Positions 24,940-33,893 are shown, numbered from the stretch's first letter. The stretch is 64,000 bases of DNA from Actinomycetota bacterium (GCA_004366385.1 SIRU01000015.1:1-64000), one strand, 5' to 3'. Made by a program: numbers and translations. The notes: generated by a model from the letters alone, not told the origin.

Positions 24940-25934
24940 GGAGTCGTATCCTTCCATGCCCGGACGGTTCCTTCCCAGCCAGGCGCATCGGCGATCCCCG
25001 GGACGGACACGACCTCGCCCTCGTGGACGACGAGCGGCCACTCGTCGCGCTGCGCGCGCGGCACCTTCGCGTCCACGAAGACGTCCTGCACCTTCTTGCT
25101 GCGGCCTGCGAGACGGTCGCCCGCGCGGCGGGTGCGCACCTCGAGGCCGGGGACGTCGCTCTCGAGTCGCCACGGGCCGAGCTCGACCGTGCCCTCGAGC
25201 CGCAGCGTGCCGTACTCGCGGACGGCGCGGATCCCACGGCCGAGGTCGGCGGCCTTCGTGCCGTCGTGCGACGAGAGGAGGTCGACGAGCGTCCGCTCCA
25301 GCGAGCGCGGGAGGCGCGGGCGCTCCTCGGCGAGCGCGAGCAGGTTGCGCTCGGCGCCCGGGTGCAGGCGGCGGAGGAGCGGGATGACCTCGTCTCGGAT
25401 CAGACCGCGCTTCGTGTCGCGGTTCGTCGAGTCGACGCGGAACGGAAGGCCGTGCTCGCGGCAGTACGCCTCGGTCTCCTCGCGCCAGACGCGGAGGAGG
25501 GGCCGGACGACGCCGTCCTCGCGCCGCGGCTTGATCCCGCGCGTCGACCCCGACGCGACGAGGCGGTAGAGCACCGTCTCGACCTGGTCGGAGGCGGTGT
25601 GCCCGGTCGCGCGCAGGCCGCGACCTGCTGTGAGGCGATAGCGCTCCTCGCGGAGGGCGGCCTCGGCCGTGCCTTGTGGCTCAGAGCCACAAGGCACGGC
25701 GATCTCGGCGCCGAGGTGTACCGCGCAGTGGCGCGCGTCCTCCTCGGACTCCTCCCCGCGCAGCCCGTGGTTCACGTGGACGGCCGACACGCGATACCCG
25801 AGCTCGCGCAGCGCGTGCCAGAGGCAGGTCGAGTCGGCGCCGCCGGAGACGAGGCACGTCACCTCCCCGCCCGGCGGGATCAGGTCGTGCTCGCGGACGA
25901 AGCGCTCGATCCGCTCGTGCAGTGGGCGCGACAT
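24936..25934 (-). CDS. tilS: tRNA(Ile)-lysidine synthetase, with a palindromic repeat inside the gene
   Basis: 332 residues. Modifies C34 of tRNA-Ile(CAU) so that it reads AUA. The PP-loop SGGADSTCLWHAL is near residues 30-42, then VHVNHGLRGEESEEDA and ATGHTASDQVETVLYRL. The C-terminal substrate-binding domain is present (RTRRAGDRLAGRSKKVQDVFVDAKVPR). Between AVP and TAEAALREERY the stretch CGSEPQG is encoded by a 33-bp perfect palindrome also found between genes elsewhere in the window. Insertion is in frame, so the enzyme is probably still made. ATG 25934 has CACAAT six bases upstream on the minus strand. Confidence 0.94.
   Translation of the reverse strand: MSRPLHERIERFVREHDLIPPGGEVTCLVSGGADSTCLWHALRELGYRVSAVHVNHGLRGEESEEDARHCAVHLGAEIAVPCGSEPQGTAEAALREERYRLTAGRGLRATGHTASDQVETVLYRLVASGSTRGIKPRREDGVVRPLLRVWREETEAYCREHGLPFRVDSTNRDTKRGLIRDEVIPLLRRLHPGAERNLLALAEERPRLPRSLERTLVDLLSSHDGTKAADLGRGIRAVREYGTLRLEGTVELGPWRLESDVPGLEVRTRRAGDRLAGRSKKVQDVFVDAKVPRAQRDEWPLVVHEGEVVSVPGIADAPGWEGTVRAWKDTTP
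25667..25699. repeat. Palindrome family 2, copy inside tilS
   Basis: A 33-bp perfect inverted repeat: 16-nt arms around a single central A, core TTGTGGCTC-A-GAGCCACAA. Copies with the same core and different outer arms lie at 37388-37416 and 47222-47240, both between genes. Confidence 0.85.
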
Positions 25935-25977
25935 GCGCGCATTGTGACCTCGGAGAGGCTCGACGAGTCGTCCCGAC

Positions 25978-26057
25978 CGCGGCCGCGAAGCGGCCGCGCT
26001 TCAGGTTGTCTCTCTTCGCGCGACCGGGATCCCCACTCGGGGATTCCGGTCTTGCGC
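25978..26057. repeat. Two adjacent hairpins between tilS and the lipoprotein gene
   Basis: The first has perfect 9-bp arms (CGCGGCCGC 25978-25986, GCGGCCGCG 25990-25998). The second has 13-bp arms with one mismatch (26022-26034 and 26039-26051), flanked by GCGC on both sides, and lies two bp from the lipoprotein stop. Probably transcript-end structures; no T-run. Confidence 0.6.
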
Positions 26058-26058
26058 A

Positions 26059-26973
26059 CTACCGCAGCGTCGACGCGTCGACGACCTCGCCGGCCGGCGG
26101 CGGCGTGACGTCGACCTCGACGCCGTAGTCGTAGAGCTCGAAGGACATCGACGCCTCGAGCTTCCCCTGCTCGCCCGGCGGCGCCATCGAGAAGCTCGCC
26201 TCGACCTTGCGGACGAGGCCCGCCTCGTCCAGCCACACGTCGAACGGCATCTCGGAGAGGCCCGCCTGGCCGAGCACCTGGTCGAGCATCGCGCCGAGGT
26301 CCGCGCCCTGGGTCTCGGCCTCGGGGACGAGCTGGTCGAGGTTCCGGAGGTCGAGCGTGGCGCGGTAGTGCGTCGTCGGCGTCCCGCGGAGCTCCTCGGT
26401 GCCGACTGTCTCGATCTCGCCGGAGACGGCCTTCAGTACGTCGAGGAGCGAGCGCGGGTCGCTGTTCGTGAAGCTCTCGAGGCCCTCCAGGCCGAGGCCG
26501 GACGCGCCCTTCCCGGCTTTCGTGGCGTCGATCTTGACCCAGGTCTTCCCTTCCGGAAGCTTGCCCGCCATGGCCGGGAAGCGCAGGTAGGCGACCTTGC
26601 CGTCGACGATCGCGTCGAGCTTCCACGCCTCGGGGTTGCCGAAGTCCGGCGCGTCCTGTCCGCCGAGGCCGCCCATGAGCCCGCCGAGGAGCCCGCCGAG
26701 CGAGGAGAGGTCGAGCGTCATCGTCGCCCGCTCCTTCGCCGAGTCGAAGGCGCCCTCGCCGGCGAGCTCGAACGTGCCGGGCGCGCCGGGGAACGTGAAC
26801 CCGAACGCCAGATCGAAGCGGCTGCTCTTCGCCTCGACGCTCGCGGACGCGGCGCGCGTGAGCTGCTCGGCGGTGATCGGCTCCGCACTCAGCGACGTCC
26901 CGGCGCCGCCGCAGCCGGAGGCCACGGCGAGGGCCGCCGTGAGCAGCGCGAGCAGGCCGAGGGCGCGGGACAT
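26059..26973 (-). CDS. Secreted lipoprotein, LppX/LprG-like
   Basis: 304 residues. Type II signal peptide with lipobox VASGC at about residue 20. The mature part has the layout of actinobacterial lipoproteins that carry lipids or sense envelope state: SVEAKSSRFDLAFGF, repeated beta strands, a glycine-rich LGGLLGGLMGGLGG, then YLRFPAM..LPEGKTWVKID and a C-terminal half with PTTHYRATLDL and MPFDVWLDEAGLVRKVE. No binding partner is evident. ATG 26973 starts at the signal peptide. The histidine phosphatase gene lies 20 bp upstream on the same strand. Confidence 0.75.
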   Translation of the reverse strand: MSRALGLLALLTAALAVASGCGGAGTSLSAEPITAEQLTRAASASVEAKSSRFDLAFGFTFPGAPGTFELAGEGAFDSAKERATMTLDLSSLGGLLGGLMGGLGGQDAPDFGNPEAWKLDAIVDGKVAYLRFPAMAGKLPEGKTWVKIDATKAGKGASGLGLEGLESFTNSDPRSLLDVLKAVSGEIETVGTEELRGTPTTHYRATLDLRNLDQLVPEAETQGADLGAMLDQVLGQAGLSEMPFDVWLDEAGLVRKVEASFSMAPPGEQGKLEASMSFELYDYGVEVDVTPPPAGEVVDASTLR

Positions 26974-26993
26974 CCCACGGAACGTCGGCCCGC

Positions 26994-27617
26994 TCACCGG
27001 CGCGCTCGTCCCTCGACCGAGGGATCCCTGAAGGCGGGAGCCCGACCCCATTCCTCGAGCAGCGTAGCCGCCGCCTCGGCGTCGGCGGCGTGGAGACGGT
27101 GCGCGACCGCGTGCTCGACGGGCGCCATGCGCGCGGCCGGACCGAGGCCCTCCGCGGCGTCCAGCACATAGCGGACGACGAGCGCGTGGGCCACGACGAG
27201 CGCCGTCTCCTCCGTGCGCGCGAGCAGGAGGCGGAGCCCGCGCGCGAACCGGCTCGCGGCGGCGGCGCGGCTCTCCCCGCCTCCCGGCGGGGGCGCGGAC
27301 GGCAACTCGGCGGCCGCCCAGGCCCGGTACGTCTCGAGCAGGCCGCCGTCGTAACCGCCGAAGTGGATCTCGCCGAGCTCGGGCACGACGAGGCGCGGGA
27401 CGTCGCGGCCCTCGAGCGCGACCGCGAGCGTCTCGTCCGTCCGCGCGTACCCCGTGGAGACGCCCAGGTCGACCCGCTCGCCGGCGAGGGCGTCGCGAAG
27501 CGCGCGCGCCTGCTCGCGGCCCTCGTCCGTGAGGCCCTCGCCGGGCTTCCGCGACGACGCGACGACGTCACGGTTCGAGCCGGCGAACGCGTGCCGGGCG
27601 AGCAGGAGCGTGCGCAC
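26994..27617 (-). CDS. Histidine phosphatase family protein
   Basis: 207 residues. The N-terminal LLARHAFAGSNRD carries the catalytic His; the usual RHG is RHA here, which is unusual but tolerated in some members. ARTDETLAVALEG, PELGEIHFGGYDGG and the second His in VVAHALVVRYVLD complete the site. Substrate unknown. GTG 27617 lies two bases after the stop of the upstream acetyltransferase gene, so the two are co-transcribed. Confidence 0.85.
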   Translation of the reverse strand: MRTLLLARHAFAGSNRDVVASSRKPGEGLTDEGREQARALRDALAGERVDLGVSTGYARTDETLAVALEGRDVPRLVVPELGEIHFGGYDGGLLETYRAWAAAELPSAPPPGGGESRAAAASRFARGLRLLLARTEETALVVAHALVVRYVLDAAEGLGPAARMAPVEHAVAHRLHAADAEAAATLLEEWGRAPAFRDPSVEGRARR

Positions 27618-27619
27618 GG

Positions 27620-28402
27620 TCAGAGGAGCACGGAGCGGTAGTCGAGGACGTGCCGCATGCCGATCGTCTCGTACAGGCGGATGGCGGCGGCATTGTCGGC
27701 CCGCACGAACAGGCACACCGCGGGCGTCTCGCGGAGCAGCAGCCGGCAGAGGTCGCGCAGCCCCCGTGCGCCGAGCCCCTTGCGGCGCGCCACCGGGTCG
27801 ACCCAGACCTGCTGGAGCTGCACCGCGGACGGAGTCCACGCAGACGCCTCCGCCTTGAAGAGGATGACGCCGTCCTCCGCCCAGAGCCACGAGCGCCTCT
27901 CCTCGATCTGCGCGCGGGTGCGCCAGCGGAAGCCCTCCGCGTCGCGGCGGAGCGGGTCGACGCCGATCTCCTGCTCGTGCGCCGCGGCGCATGCGGGGAC
28001 GAGGAGGTCGAGGTCGTCCGAGGTCGCCGCGCGCAGGCCCGTGTCGCCGGGCGCCGGCGCCTCGCGGATCACGAACACGGGCTGCCCGGGGCGGTCCTCG
28101 CGCGGGCGTGGCAGCCGCGAGCGCACCTCGCCCCAGAGCTCGGTCACCGCGCTCTCCTCGCCGATCAGCATCCGCGGAGCGGCGCGGACGACGTCCCGCG
28201 CGAAAGCGCCGCAGCCCGCGCCGGACGGGACCGCGTTCACGCCCACGTGGCAGAGAGCGTGCAGCTCGCCGCGGCTGCCGACCCCGACGAAGCGGCCGAG
28301 CCCGCGGCGGGCCATGTCCTCGAGGAAGACGCGCTCGATCGGATCCTCCTCGCAGAAGCGGAGGATCTGCCCGACGCTCGGCTCGACGACCCTGGCGCGC
28401 AC
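27620..28402 (-). CDS. GNAT acetyltransferase with DUF4081-like N-terminal domain
   Basis: 260 residues. The first half (FLEDMARRGLGRFVGV, VGVNAVPSG) matches the DUF4081 domain that precedes GNAT modules in actinobacteria. The second half is a complete GNAT domain: VQLQQVWVDPVARRKGLGARGLRDLC carries the acetyl-CoA loop, and NAAAIRLYETIGMRHVLDY the last motif. Substrate unknown. Probably in an operon with the phosphatase and lipoprotein genes downstream. Confidence 0.85.
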   Translation of the reverse strand: MRARVVEPSVGQILRFCEEDPIERVFLEDMARRGLGRFVGVGSRGELHALCHVGVNAVPSGAGCGAFARDVVRAAPRMLIGEESAVTELWGEVRSRLPRPREDRPGQPVFVIREAPAPGDTGLRAATSDDLDLLVPACAAAHEQEIGVDPLRRDAEGFRWRTRAQIEERRSWLWAEDGVILFKAEASAWTPSAVQLQQVWVDPVARRKGLGARGLRDLCRLLLRETPAVCLFVRADNAAAIRLYETIGMRHVLDYRSVLL

Positions 28403-28480
28403 GCGCCGGAGACTCTAGGAGAGGCCGCGGCCGGGCCGGTTCCAGACGTACGCGCAGCCGCGAACCCGTAGGGTTCCGCC

Positions 28481-29191
28481 GTGCCGATCCACCTCCGCGC
28501 AGAGCCCGGCGACTACGCCGACGCGTGCCTCCTCCCCGGCGACCCGCTGCGCGCGAAGTACATCGCCGAGACCTTCCTGGAGGAGGTCACGCAGGTGAAC
28601 GAGGAGCGCGGCCTGCTCGGGTACACGGGCACGTGGGAGGGCAAGCGCGTGTCGGTGCAGGGCACCGGGATGGGCTGCCCCGGCGCAACGATCGTGTTCG
28701 AGGAGTTGATCCAGCTCGGCGTCACACGGCTGCTGCGCGTCGGCACCTGCGGCGGGCTCCAGCCCGACCACGCGCTCGGCGACCTGATCGTGGCGCTCTC
28801 GGCGGTCCCGGCGGACGCGACCGCGACGCACCTGGTGGGCGGCGAGCCGCATGTCCCGACCGCGAGCTGGGAGCTGATCCACGAGGCCGTGCACGTCGCG
28901 AAGCACAGCGACCTGACCCTCCGTGTCGGCCCGATCGTCTCCAGCGACCTCTTCTACAACCCGGACGAGGGGCAGTACGAGCGCTGGTCGAAGCGCGGGA
29001 TCCTCGCGGTCGAGATGGAGGCCGCGGCGCTCTTCACGCTCGCAGCGCTCAAGGGCGTGCAGGGCGGCTGCCTGCTGACGGTCAGCGACATCGTCGTCGA
29101 AGGAGAGTTCGTGCGGATCTCCGACGACGAGCTGCGCGCGGCGGTCGACCGCATGACGCGGATCGCGCTCGAGACCGCCACCGCGGCTTGA
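28481..29191 (+). CDS. deoD: Purine-nucleoside phosphorylase, DeoD type
   Basis: 236 residues. Salvages purine nucleosides by phosphorolysis. Signatures of the hexameric family: LLPGDPLRAKYIAETFLE at the start, GTGMGCPGATI, RVGTCGGLQPD, and EMEAAALFTLA. The catalytic Asp lies in VSDIV. GTG 28481 has TAGGGT six bases upstream and no Shine-Dalgarno. The stop overlaps a TTG start of the lipid kinase gene. Confidence 0.95.
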   Translation: MPIHLRAEPGDYADACLLPGDPLRAKYIAETFLEEVTQVNEERGLLGYTGTWEGKRVSVQGTGMGCPGATIVFEELIQLGVTRLLRVGTCGGLQPDHALGDLIVALSAVPADATATHLVGGEPHVPTASWELIHEAVHVAKHSDLTLRVGPIVSSDLFYNPDEGQYERWSKRGILAVEMEAAALFTLAALKGVQGGCLLTVSDIVVEGEFVRISDDELRAAVDRMTRIALETATAA

Positions 29192-30132
29192 CTCCGCCCA
29201 AGACCGTCTTCCTCGTCAACCCGGCCTCTGCCGGAGGGTCGACCGGGCGTCGCTGGCCCGAGCTCGCGCACCGCGCGGCGACCCTGGGGCTCACCGGCGA
29301 CGCGCTCGTCTCCGAGGAGCAGGGGCACCTGACCGCGCTCGCGGAGGAGGCGGTGCGCGGCGGCGCGACCCGGCTCGTGGTCGTCGGCGGGGACGGCTCG
29401 GTGAACGAGGTGGTGAACGGGATCGCGGGCTCCTTCGAGACGTCTCGAGGGAGCCGCGCGGAGGACGTCCAGCTCGCCGTCGTCCCGCGGGGCACCGGCT
29501 GGGACTTCGCCCGCTCGCACGGCATCCCGCGTGACCTGGACGCTGCGCTCGACGTGGCGCTGAACGGGGACGTGCGCGAGATCGACGCCGGTCTCGTCAC
29601 GTTCCGGGCGTGGGCAGGCCACGAGGGCCGTCAGCACTTCGCGAACGTCGCGAGCGCGGGCATCAGCGGCGCGATCGCGCAGCGCGCGAACGAGACGTCG
29701 AAGGCGCTCGGCGGGAAGATCTCGTACTACTGGTCGACGCTCGCCGTCTTCGCCCGCTGGCAGACGGGCGAGATGCGGGTGTCGGTGGACGACGAGATCC
29801 GCGCCGGAAGGATCATCGACACGATGGTCGCGAACGGCCGTTTCCTCGGCGGCGGGATGATGATGCTCCCCGAGGCGGAGCCGGACGACGGACTCTTCGA
29901 CGTCCTCGTCATCGGCGACGTGACGAAGCGCGACCTCGCCTTCACGCTCCCGAAGAGCTACCGCGGGAAGCACCTCCCGCACCCGCGGCTCGAGGTGCTG
30001 CGCGGGCGCGTGGTCACCGTGGACGCGGACGAGCCGCTGCCGATCGAGCTCGACGGTGAGCAGCCGGGGACGACGCCCGCGCGGTTCGAGGTCGTCCCGC
30101 GGGCGTTCCGGCTCCGCAAGCCCCGAGAGTAG
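29188..30132 (+). CDS. Diacylglycerol kinase family lipid kinase
   Basis: 314 residues. DAGK catalytic domain: VFLVNPASAGGSTGRRW at the start, VVVGGDGSVNEVVNGI (the GGDGT-type ATP loop) near residues 64-80, and PRGTGWDFARSHGIP. A C-terminal beta-sandwich follows with GLFDVLVIGDV. It may phosphorylate diacylglycerol, undecaprenol-like or other lipids. The only start that keeps the VFLVNP strand near the N-terminus is TTG 29188, which overlaps the deoD stop (TTGA). Confidence 0.9.
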   Translation: MTPPKTVFLVNPASAGGSTGRRWPELAHRAATLGLTGDALVSEEQGHLTALAEEAVRGGATRLVVVGGDGSVNEVVNGIAGSFETSRGSRAEDVQLAVVPRGTGWDFARSHGIPRDLDAALDVALNGDVREIDAGLVTFRAWAGHEGRQHFANVASAGISGAIAQRANETSKALGGKISYYWSTLAVFARWQTGEMRVSVDDEIRAGRIIDTMVANGRFLGGGMMMLPEAEPDDGLFDVLVIGDVTKRDLAFTLPKSYRGKHLPHPRLEVLRGRVVTVDADEPLPIELDGEQPGTTPARFEVVPRAFRLRKPRE

Positions 30133-30151
30133 GGGCAGGCATGCCTCGCTA
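30132..30151. repeat. Family-1-like palindrome joining two convergent stops
   Basis: TAGGGGCAGGCATGCCTCGCTA. The left TAG is the stop of the lipid kinase (30130-30132) and the right CTA is the stop of the secreted protein at 30149. Same layout as the 8397 and 63658 copies, with GGCATGCC at the centre. Confidence 0.55.
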
Positions 30152-30559
30152 CCGGAACACGCGGCCGACGATCGGGAAACGCTTCGGGGCCGGCCGGCAG
30201 CCGGCCGCATCGCAGCGGCTGCCCATGATCCCGATGACGACCCGCGAGATGCCGCCGCGGGGCACGCGGACGGCCGCTCGGTAGCGACCCGGCGCGGGAT
30301 TCACCCCGTAGACGCGAGGCGAGCTCGAGCCGTCGCGGCCGACGAGCCTCACGAACGCATAGCCGCCGCCGAATGGACGGCGCTTGCCGTTCTCGACGAG
30401 CGTCAGCGTCCACCCGACGGTCACCCGCGTCCCGGGGGCGGCGTCGCGGTCGATCGGCGTCAGGACGCGCGCAACCACGCCCTCCTTCGCCTGAGCGGAC
30501 GCCGCCACGAGCAACGCAGCGAGTGCGACTGCGACCACGGCCGCGAGCAGGCGGGGCAA
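30149..30559 (-). CDS. Small secreted protein with signal peptide
   Basis: 136 residues, unknown family. A Sec signal peptide (LLAAVVAVALAALLVAASAQA) is followed by a beta-rich domain (TRVTVGWTLTLVENGKRRPFGG, GRYRAAVRVPRGGISRVVIGI) of immunoglobulin-like character. Two cysteines (CDAAGC) are close together near the end. The start is TTG 30559 after GGGGGA; it lies eight bases after the stop of the coiled-coil gene, so the pair is co-transcribed. Confidence 0.7.
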   Translation of the reverse strand: MPRLLAAVVAVALAALLVAASAQAKEGVVARVLTPIDRDAAPGTRVTVGWTLTLVENGKRRPFGGGYAFVRLVGRDGSSSPRVYGVNPAPGRYRAAVRVPRGGISRVVIGIMGSRCDAAGCRPAPKRFPIVGRVFR

Positions 30560-30567
30560 CCGTCCCC

Positions 30568-30834
30568 CTAGGAGGAAGGCTTGCGCGTCGTGGTCGAGCG
30601 GCGCGCGGGCTGCTTCGCCTTCTTCAGCGCCGCGACCTCCTTCTCGAGCTTCGCGACGCGCTCCTCGAGCTGCTCGACGCCGCGCACCTTCCTGCCCAGC
30701 TCGTCCACGCGCGCCTTGAGGTCGTTGAAGGCCGACACGGCCCGCTGCCCTCCCGGCAGCTCCGTGAGCTTGTGGAGCGCCTCCTCGCCCGCGTCCGCGA
30801 GCCGGCTGACGAAGTCCTTGTCCGTCTGTGCCAT
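30568..30834 (-). CDS. Small coiled-coil protein with basic tail
   Basis: 88 residues. Residues about 33-72 form a heptad-like coiled coil (FNDLKARVDELG, VEQLEERVAKLEKEVAALK), followed by a Lys/Arg/Ser/Thr tail. The layout recalls phasin-like or nucleoid-associated small proteins, but no family was recognised. ATG 30834 has TATCAC six bases upstream on the minus strand. Confidence 0.7.
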   Translation of the reverse strand: MAQTDKDFVSRLADAGEEALHKLTELPGGQRAVSAFNDLKARVDELGRKVRGVEQLEERVAKLEKEVAALKKAKQPARRSTTTRKPSS

Positions 30835-30863
30835 GCGGGAGTGATAGCAGCTGCGCCCGCGGG

Positions 30864-31595
30864 TCAGGCCGTGTCGAGGGCCTCGACGACGGCCGAGAGC
30901 GTCTCTCCGGCGGAGCCGGCGACCTTGAGGAGCGCCTGGTCGTCGAGCGCCGTCGGGCCGCGGTTGACGATCGCGAACGCGCGCGCTTCCAGCGGAAGCC
31001 CCGCAACCGGCCACACCTCGAGCGTCGAGCCGACGACGAGCACGAGCCGCGCGCGTCGAGCGAGCTCCGTCGCGCGCTCCATGGCACCCGCAGGCAGCAG
31101 CTCGCCGAACATCGTCACGCCCGGCTTCAGGGCCTCGCCGCAGTGCCGGCAGAGCGGCACCGGCTCCGTCTCCAGCTGCACGAGCACGGCGTCGGCATCC
31201 TCGGTGAAGTGGCACGCGAGGCAGACCGCGGAGCGGATCGAGCCGTGCACCTCGACCACCTCGCGGCTGCCGGCACGCGAGTGCAGCGTGTCGATGTTCT
31301 GGGTGACGACGGCGCTGACGAGGCCGCGCTCCTCGAGCGCGGCGATCGCACGGTGCCCCGCGTTCGGCTGGGCGTCGCGGAGGAGCCCGATCCGCGCACG
31401 GTAGAAGCCCCACACGCGCTCCGGGTCGCGCCGGAACGCCTGGATGGACGCGACTTCGAACGGGTCGACCTCGGCCCAGATCCCGGTCGGCGAGCGGAAG
31501 TCCGGGATCCCGCTCTCCGTGGAGATCCCGGCGCCGGTGAGGACCACGCACGGCTGGCGCTCGGCGATCAGCTCCGCTAGCCGGGCTGCGGACAC
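30864..31595 (-). CDS. NAD-dependent protein deacylase, sirtuin family
   Basis: 243 residues. NAD-binding GAGISTESGIPDFRS at residues 21-35, TQNIDTLHSRAG, catalytic His in EVHGSIRSAVC, and a zinc finger with two Cys pairs (CLAC and CRHC). PGVTMFGELLP and VGSTLEVWP complete the fold. It removes acyl groups from lysine. GTG 31595 has TACCAT six bases upstream on the minus strand. Divergent from a thioesterase with only 26 bp between starts. Confidence 0.95.
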   Translation of the reverse strand: MSAARLAELIAERQPCVVLTGAGISTESGIPDFRSPTGIWAEVDPFEVASIQAFRRDPERVWGFYRARIGLLRDAQPNAGHRAIAALEERGLVSAVVTQNIDTLHSRAGSREVVEVHGSIRSAVCLACHFTEDADAVLVQLETEPVPLCRHCGEALKPGVTMFGELLPAGAMERATELARRARLVLVVGSTLEVWPVAGLPLEARAFAIVNRGPTALDDQALLKVAGSAGETLSAVVEALDTA

Positions 31596-31621
31596 GCGGC
31601 GATGGTAGAGACTTGTGCTCC

Positions 31622-32038
31622 GTGCAGGGCTTCCCGTTCACGACCGACGTTCGTGTCCGCTTCGCGGAGACGGACGCGCAGGGCATCGCGCACCACGCCT
31701 CGTTCGTCGTGTGGTTCGAGGTCGCACGCGTCGCGTACCTGGAGGCATTTGCGGGCGGCTACCGCGCGATCCGCGAGCGTGGCCTCGAGGCGCTGACGAT
31801 CGAGGTGCACGTCCGCTACCACCGGTCCGCGGAGTTCGACGACGTCCTGACGATCGGCGTGCGGTGCGCGGAGCTGCGCGGCGCGCGCTTCCGCTACGAG
31901 TACCGCGTCGAGCGGGAGGGCGAGCTCGTCGCGGACGGCTGGACGGGCCACGCCACGGTCGACCGCGAGACCTACCGCCCGACGCGCGTGCCCGAGTGGC
32001 TCGCCGACGCGGTGGCTACGGCCGAGTCGGCGGCGTAA
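31622..32038 (+). CDS. Acyl-CoA thioesterase, 4HBT/YbgC type
   Basis: 138 residues, hot-dog fold. VRFAETDAQGIAHHASFVVWFE carries the YbgC-type catalytic Asp and the D-x-x-G-x-x-H/Y pattern, followed by LEALTIEVHVRYHRSAEFDD. It hydrolyses acyl-CoA. Start GTG 31622 is preferred because GGTAGAG lies eleven bases upstream; TTG 31613 would add three residues. The 3' end overlaps the convergent vanW-like gene by 23 bp. Confidence 0.88.
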   Translation: MQGFPFTTDVRVRFAETDAQGIAHHASFVVWFEVARVAYLEAFAGGYRAIRERGLEALTIEVHVRYHRSAEFDDVLTIGVRCAELRGARFRYEYRVEREGELVADGWTGHATVDRETYRPTRVPEWLADAVATAESAA

Positions 32039-33878
32039 CCTCGCCGGGCTGCTTCGCGTCCCCCGCGGGAGCCTTTGCGTTCGGCTTCGTCGGCTTCGCG
32101 GCGGGCTCCGGCTTCTTCGTGCCGACGCGGACGACCCGCGCCTCGCCGCGGTAGTTCGTGTTCCAGGTCTCCTCGCGGAGCACCTCGCCGTCCTCGCCGT
32201 AGACGGTGCGCGTGACCGACGTGCGGCTGGGCGACGAGCCCGCCTCCTCGACCACGGTGGTGCCCCTCGCGAGCGTGCGATCCTTGACCCGATTGACGGG
32301 CGGCGCACCCGTGATCTCCCGCGTCCCGGCCGAGCTCTGGACACGGCGTCTCTCGCCGCCGTAGATCGAGACGCGGATCCCGTCGGGCTCGACGAAACCC
32401 TTCACGAGCACCCAGGACTTCGTGTCGTTCGCGAACCTCAGGTCGAGCGAGGGCCAGTACACGGTTGCGTCGCGGCCGAGCTGGTAGCGATCGATGTAGA
32501 GGGAGTGCGGGTTGCGCTCGGTGATGTCGAGGCCCGCCTCCCACGCCGCGTTGAAGACCGTCGTCGCGACCTGCGACGTGCCGCCGCCGACCTCCTCCTC
32601 GTACTTCGTGCCGATGATCACCGGCGCCGGCCGGAAGCCGCGCTCGACGGTTCGCTCGCCGATCGCGTCGTTCAGCGAGAACGCGCCCCCCGGCGGCACG
32701 AGGGTGTCGTCGAGCGCGAGGACGCCGAGCCTGAGGTTGGTGATCCGGTCCCAGGTGCCGGCGTTGTACGTCTTGTACGACCCCATGCGCCGGTCGATGC
32801 CCATCGCGAGCGCCTTCTTCGTGGTCAGCTCCGGGATCGCGGGCACGACGACGGCGGTCGCGACGCGGTTCGTGCGCGAGGTCGCGGCGCGCAGCAGCGC
32901 GCGCGCGGTCTTCGCGACGTCGAGCTCGGTGCCGTTCCTCGACTTCACCAGCTGGATGCCCTCGCCGGAGGCGACGAAGCGCGCGTCGACCGGAGGCCGC
33001 CCGATGCGCTCGCCCAGCTCGTCGAAGTACGACGTCGCGTGCGGGCCGGAGATCGCCAGCCGCTTGGTGCCGTCGCTCGGGAGGAGGAGCAGCTGCGCGA
33101 TGCGCTGGCGCGAGAGCCGCCACTGGCGGCCCGCACGCCGGATGGTCACCGGCGCCGAGAGCACGATGCGCGCGCGACGCGCGGCGGGCTCCAGCATCTC
33201 CTGCGTGACGGGCGGCTGCGTCGTCGCCACGTTCAGCGGAACCGTCCCGTCGACGCGGTCGAGCGAGCCGAGCGAGTGAACGAGCGTGCGCTCCGCCGCG
33301 CTCCGGTCGAGACGGCGGCCCGGCGTCTCCGGGACGATCCGAACGGCGAGACCGCGGCGGACGACCGCCGCGCTCGTCGGTGCGCGATCGACCTCTGCTG
33401 CGACCCGGTCGAGGGCGAACTCGAGCGCGGCGTCGGAGACGGCCACCCGGGGGAAGACCTCGGCACCGAAGAACCGCGTGTGCAGCCGGCGGAACCCGCG
33501 GATCGGGCCGAAGCCGTTCCCCGCTTGCGCGGCCGCCGCGACCGCGCCACGCCAGTCCGGCTCCACGCCGAGCTGGTTCGCCGCGAACGCGTACGTGCCG
33601 TCTCCTGCCGTGAACGTCACGGGGTCTCGCCGGACCTCCTCGAACGCCGCGTCGAGGCGCGCGACGGCCTGGCCGTGGGTCAGACCGCCGACCTCGATGC
33701 CGGCGACGTGCGTCCCGTCGGCGAGCTCGCGCGGCGAGCCTGCGAACGCGAGCCCGACCAGGAGCCCGAGCAGCGCGAGCAGCGCCACGCCGCCGGCGAG
33801 CGTCCACGCAGCCGACCGCGCACGGCCCCGGCTCCGAGGACGCGCGCGCGACGAGTAGAGAGGCGATCCAGCCCGCAC
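32016..33878 (-). CDS. VanW family protein with N-terminal membrane anchor
   Basis: 620 residues. A basic N-terminus and one TM helix (residues about 26-46) place the rest outside. Two peptidoglycan-binding-like modules (VGGLTHGQAVARLDAAF, and a second near 180) precede the VanW domain (SYKTYNAGTWDRITNLRLG, GGAFSLNDAIGERT, VGGGTSQVATTVFNAAWEAG). A G5-like segment (VKDRTLARGTTVVEEAG) and a Lys/Pro/Ala tail end the protein. It probably acts on or binds the cell wall. GTG 33878 has TAGAAT nine bases upstream on the minus strand. Confidence 0.9.
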   Translation of the reverse strand: MRAGSPLYSSRARPRSRGRARSAAWTLAGGVALLALLGLLVGLAFAGSPRELADGTHVAGIEVGGLTHGQAVARLDAAFEEVRRDPVTFTAGDGTYAFAANQLGVEPDWRGAVAAAAQAGNGFGPIRGFRRLHTRFFGAEVFPRVAVSDAALEFALDRVAAEVDRAPTSAAVVRRGLAVRIVPETPGRRLDRSAAERTLVHSLGSLDRVDGTVPLNVATTQPPVTQEMLEPAARRARIVLSAPVTIRRAGRQWRLSRQRIAQLLLLPSDGTKRLAISGPHATSYFDELGERIGRPPVDARFVASGEGIQLVKSRNGTELDVAKTARALLRAATSRTNRVATAVVVPAIPELTTKKALAMGIDRRMGSYKTYNAGTWDRITNLRLGVLALDDTLVPPGGAFSLNDAIGERTVERGFRPAPVIIGTKYEEEVGGGTSQVATTVFNAAWEAGLDITERNPHSLYIDRYQLGRDATVYWPSLDLRFANDTKSWVLVKGFVEPDGIRVSIYGGERRRVQSSAGTREITGAPPVNRVKDRTLARGTTVVEEAGSSPSRTSVTRTVYGEDGEVLREETWNTNYRGEARVVRVGTKKPEPAAKPTKPNAKAPAGDAKQPGEVTPPTRP

Positions 33879-33893
33879 GAGCCGCGCATTCTA

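Noticed and set aside
26059-27051. Longer start for the lipoprotein gene
   Set aside because: The extra 26 residues would precede the signal peptide and overlap the phosphatase gene; ATG 26973 places the signal peptide at the N-terminus.
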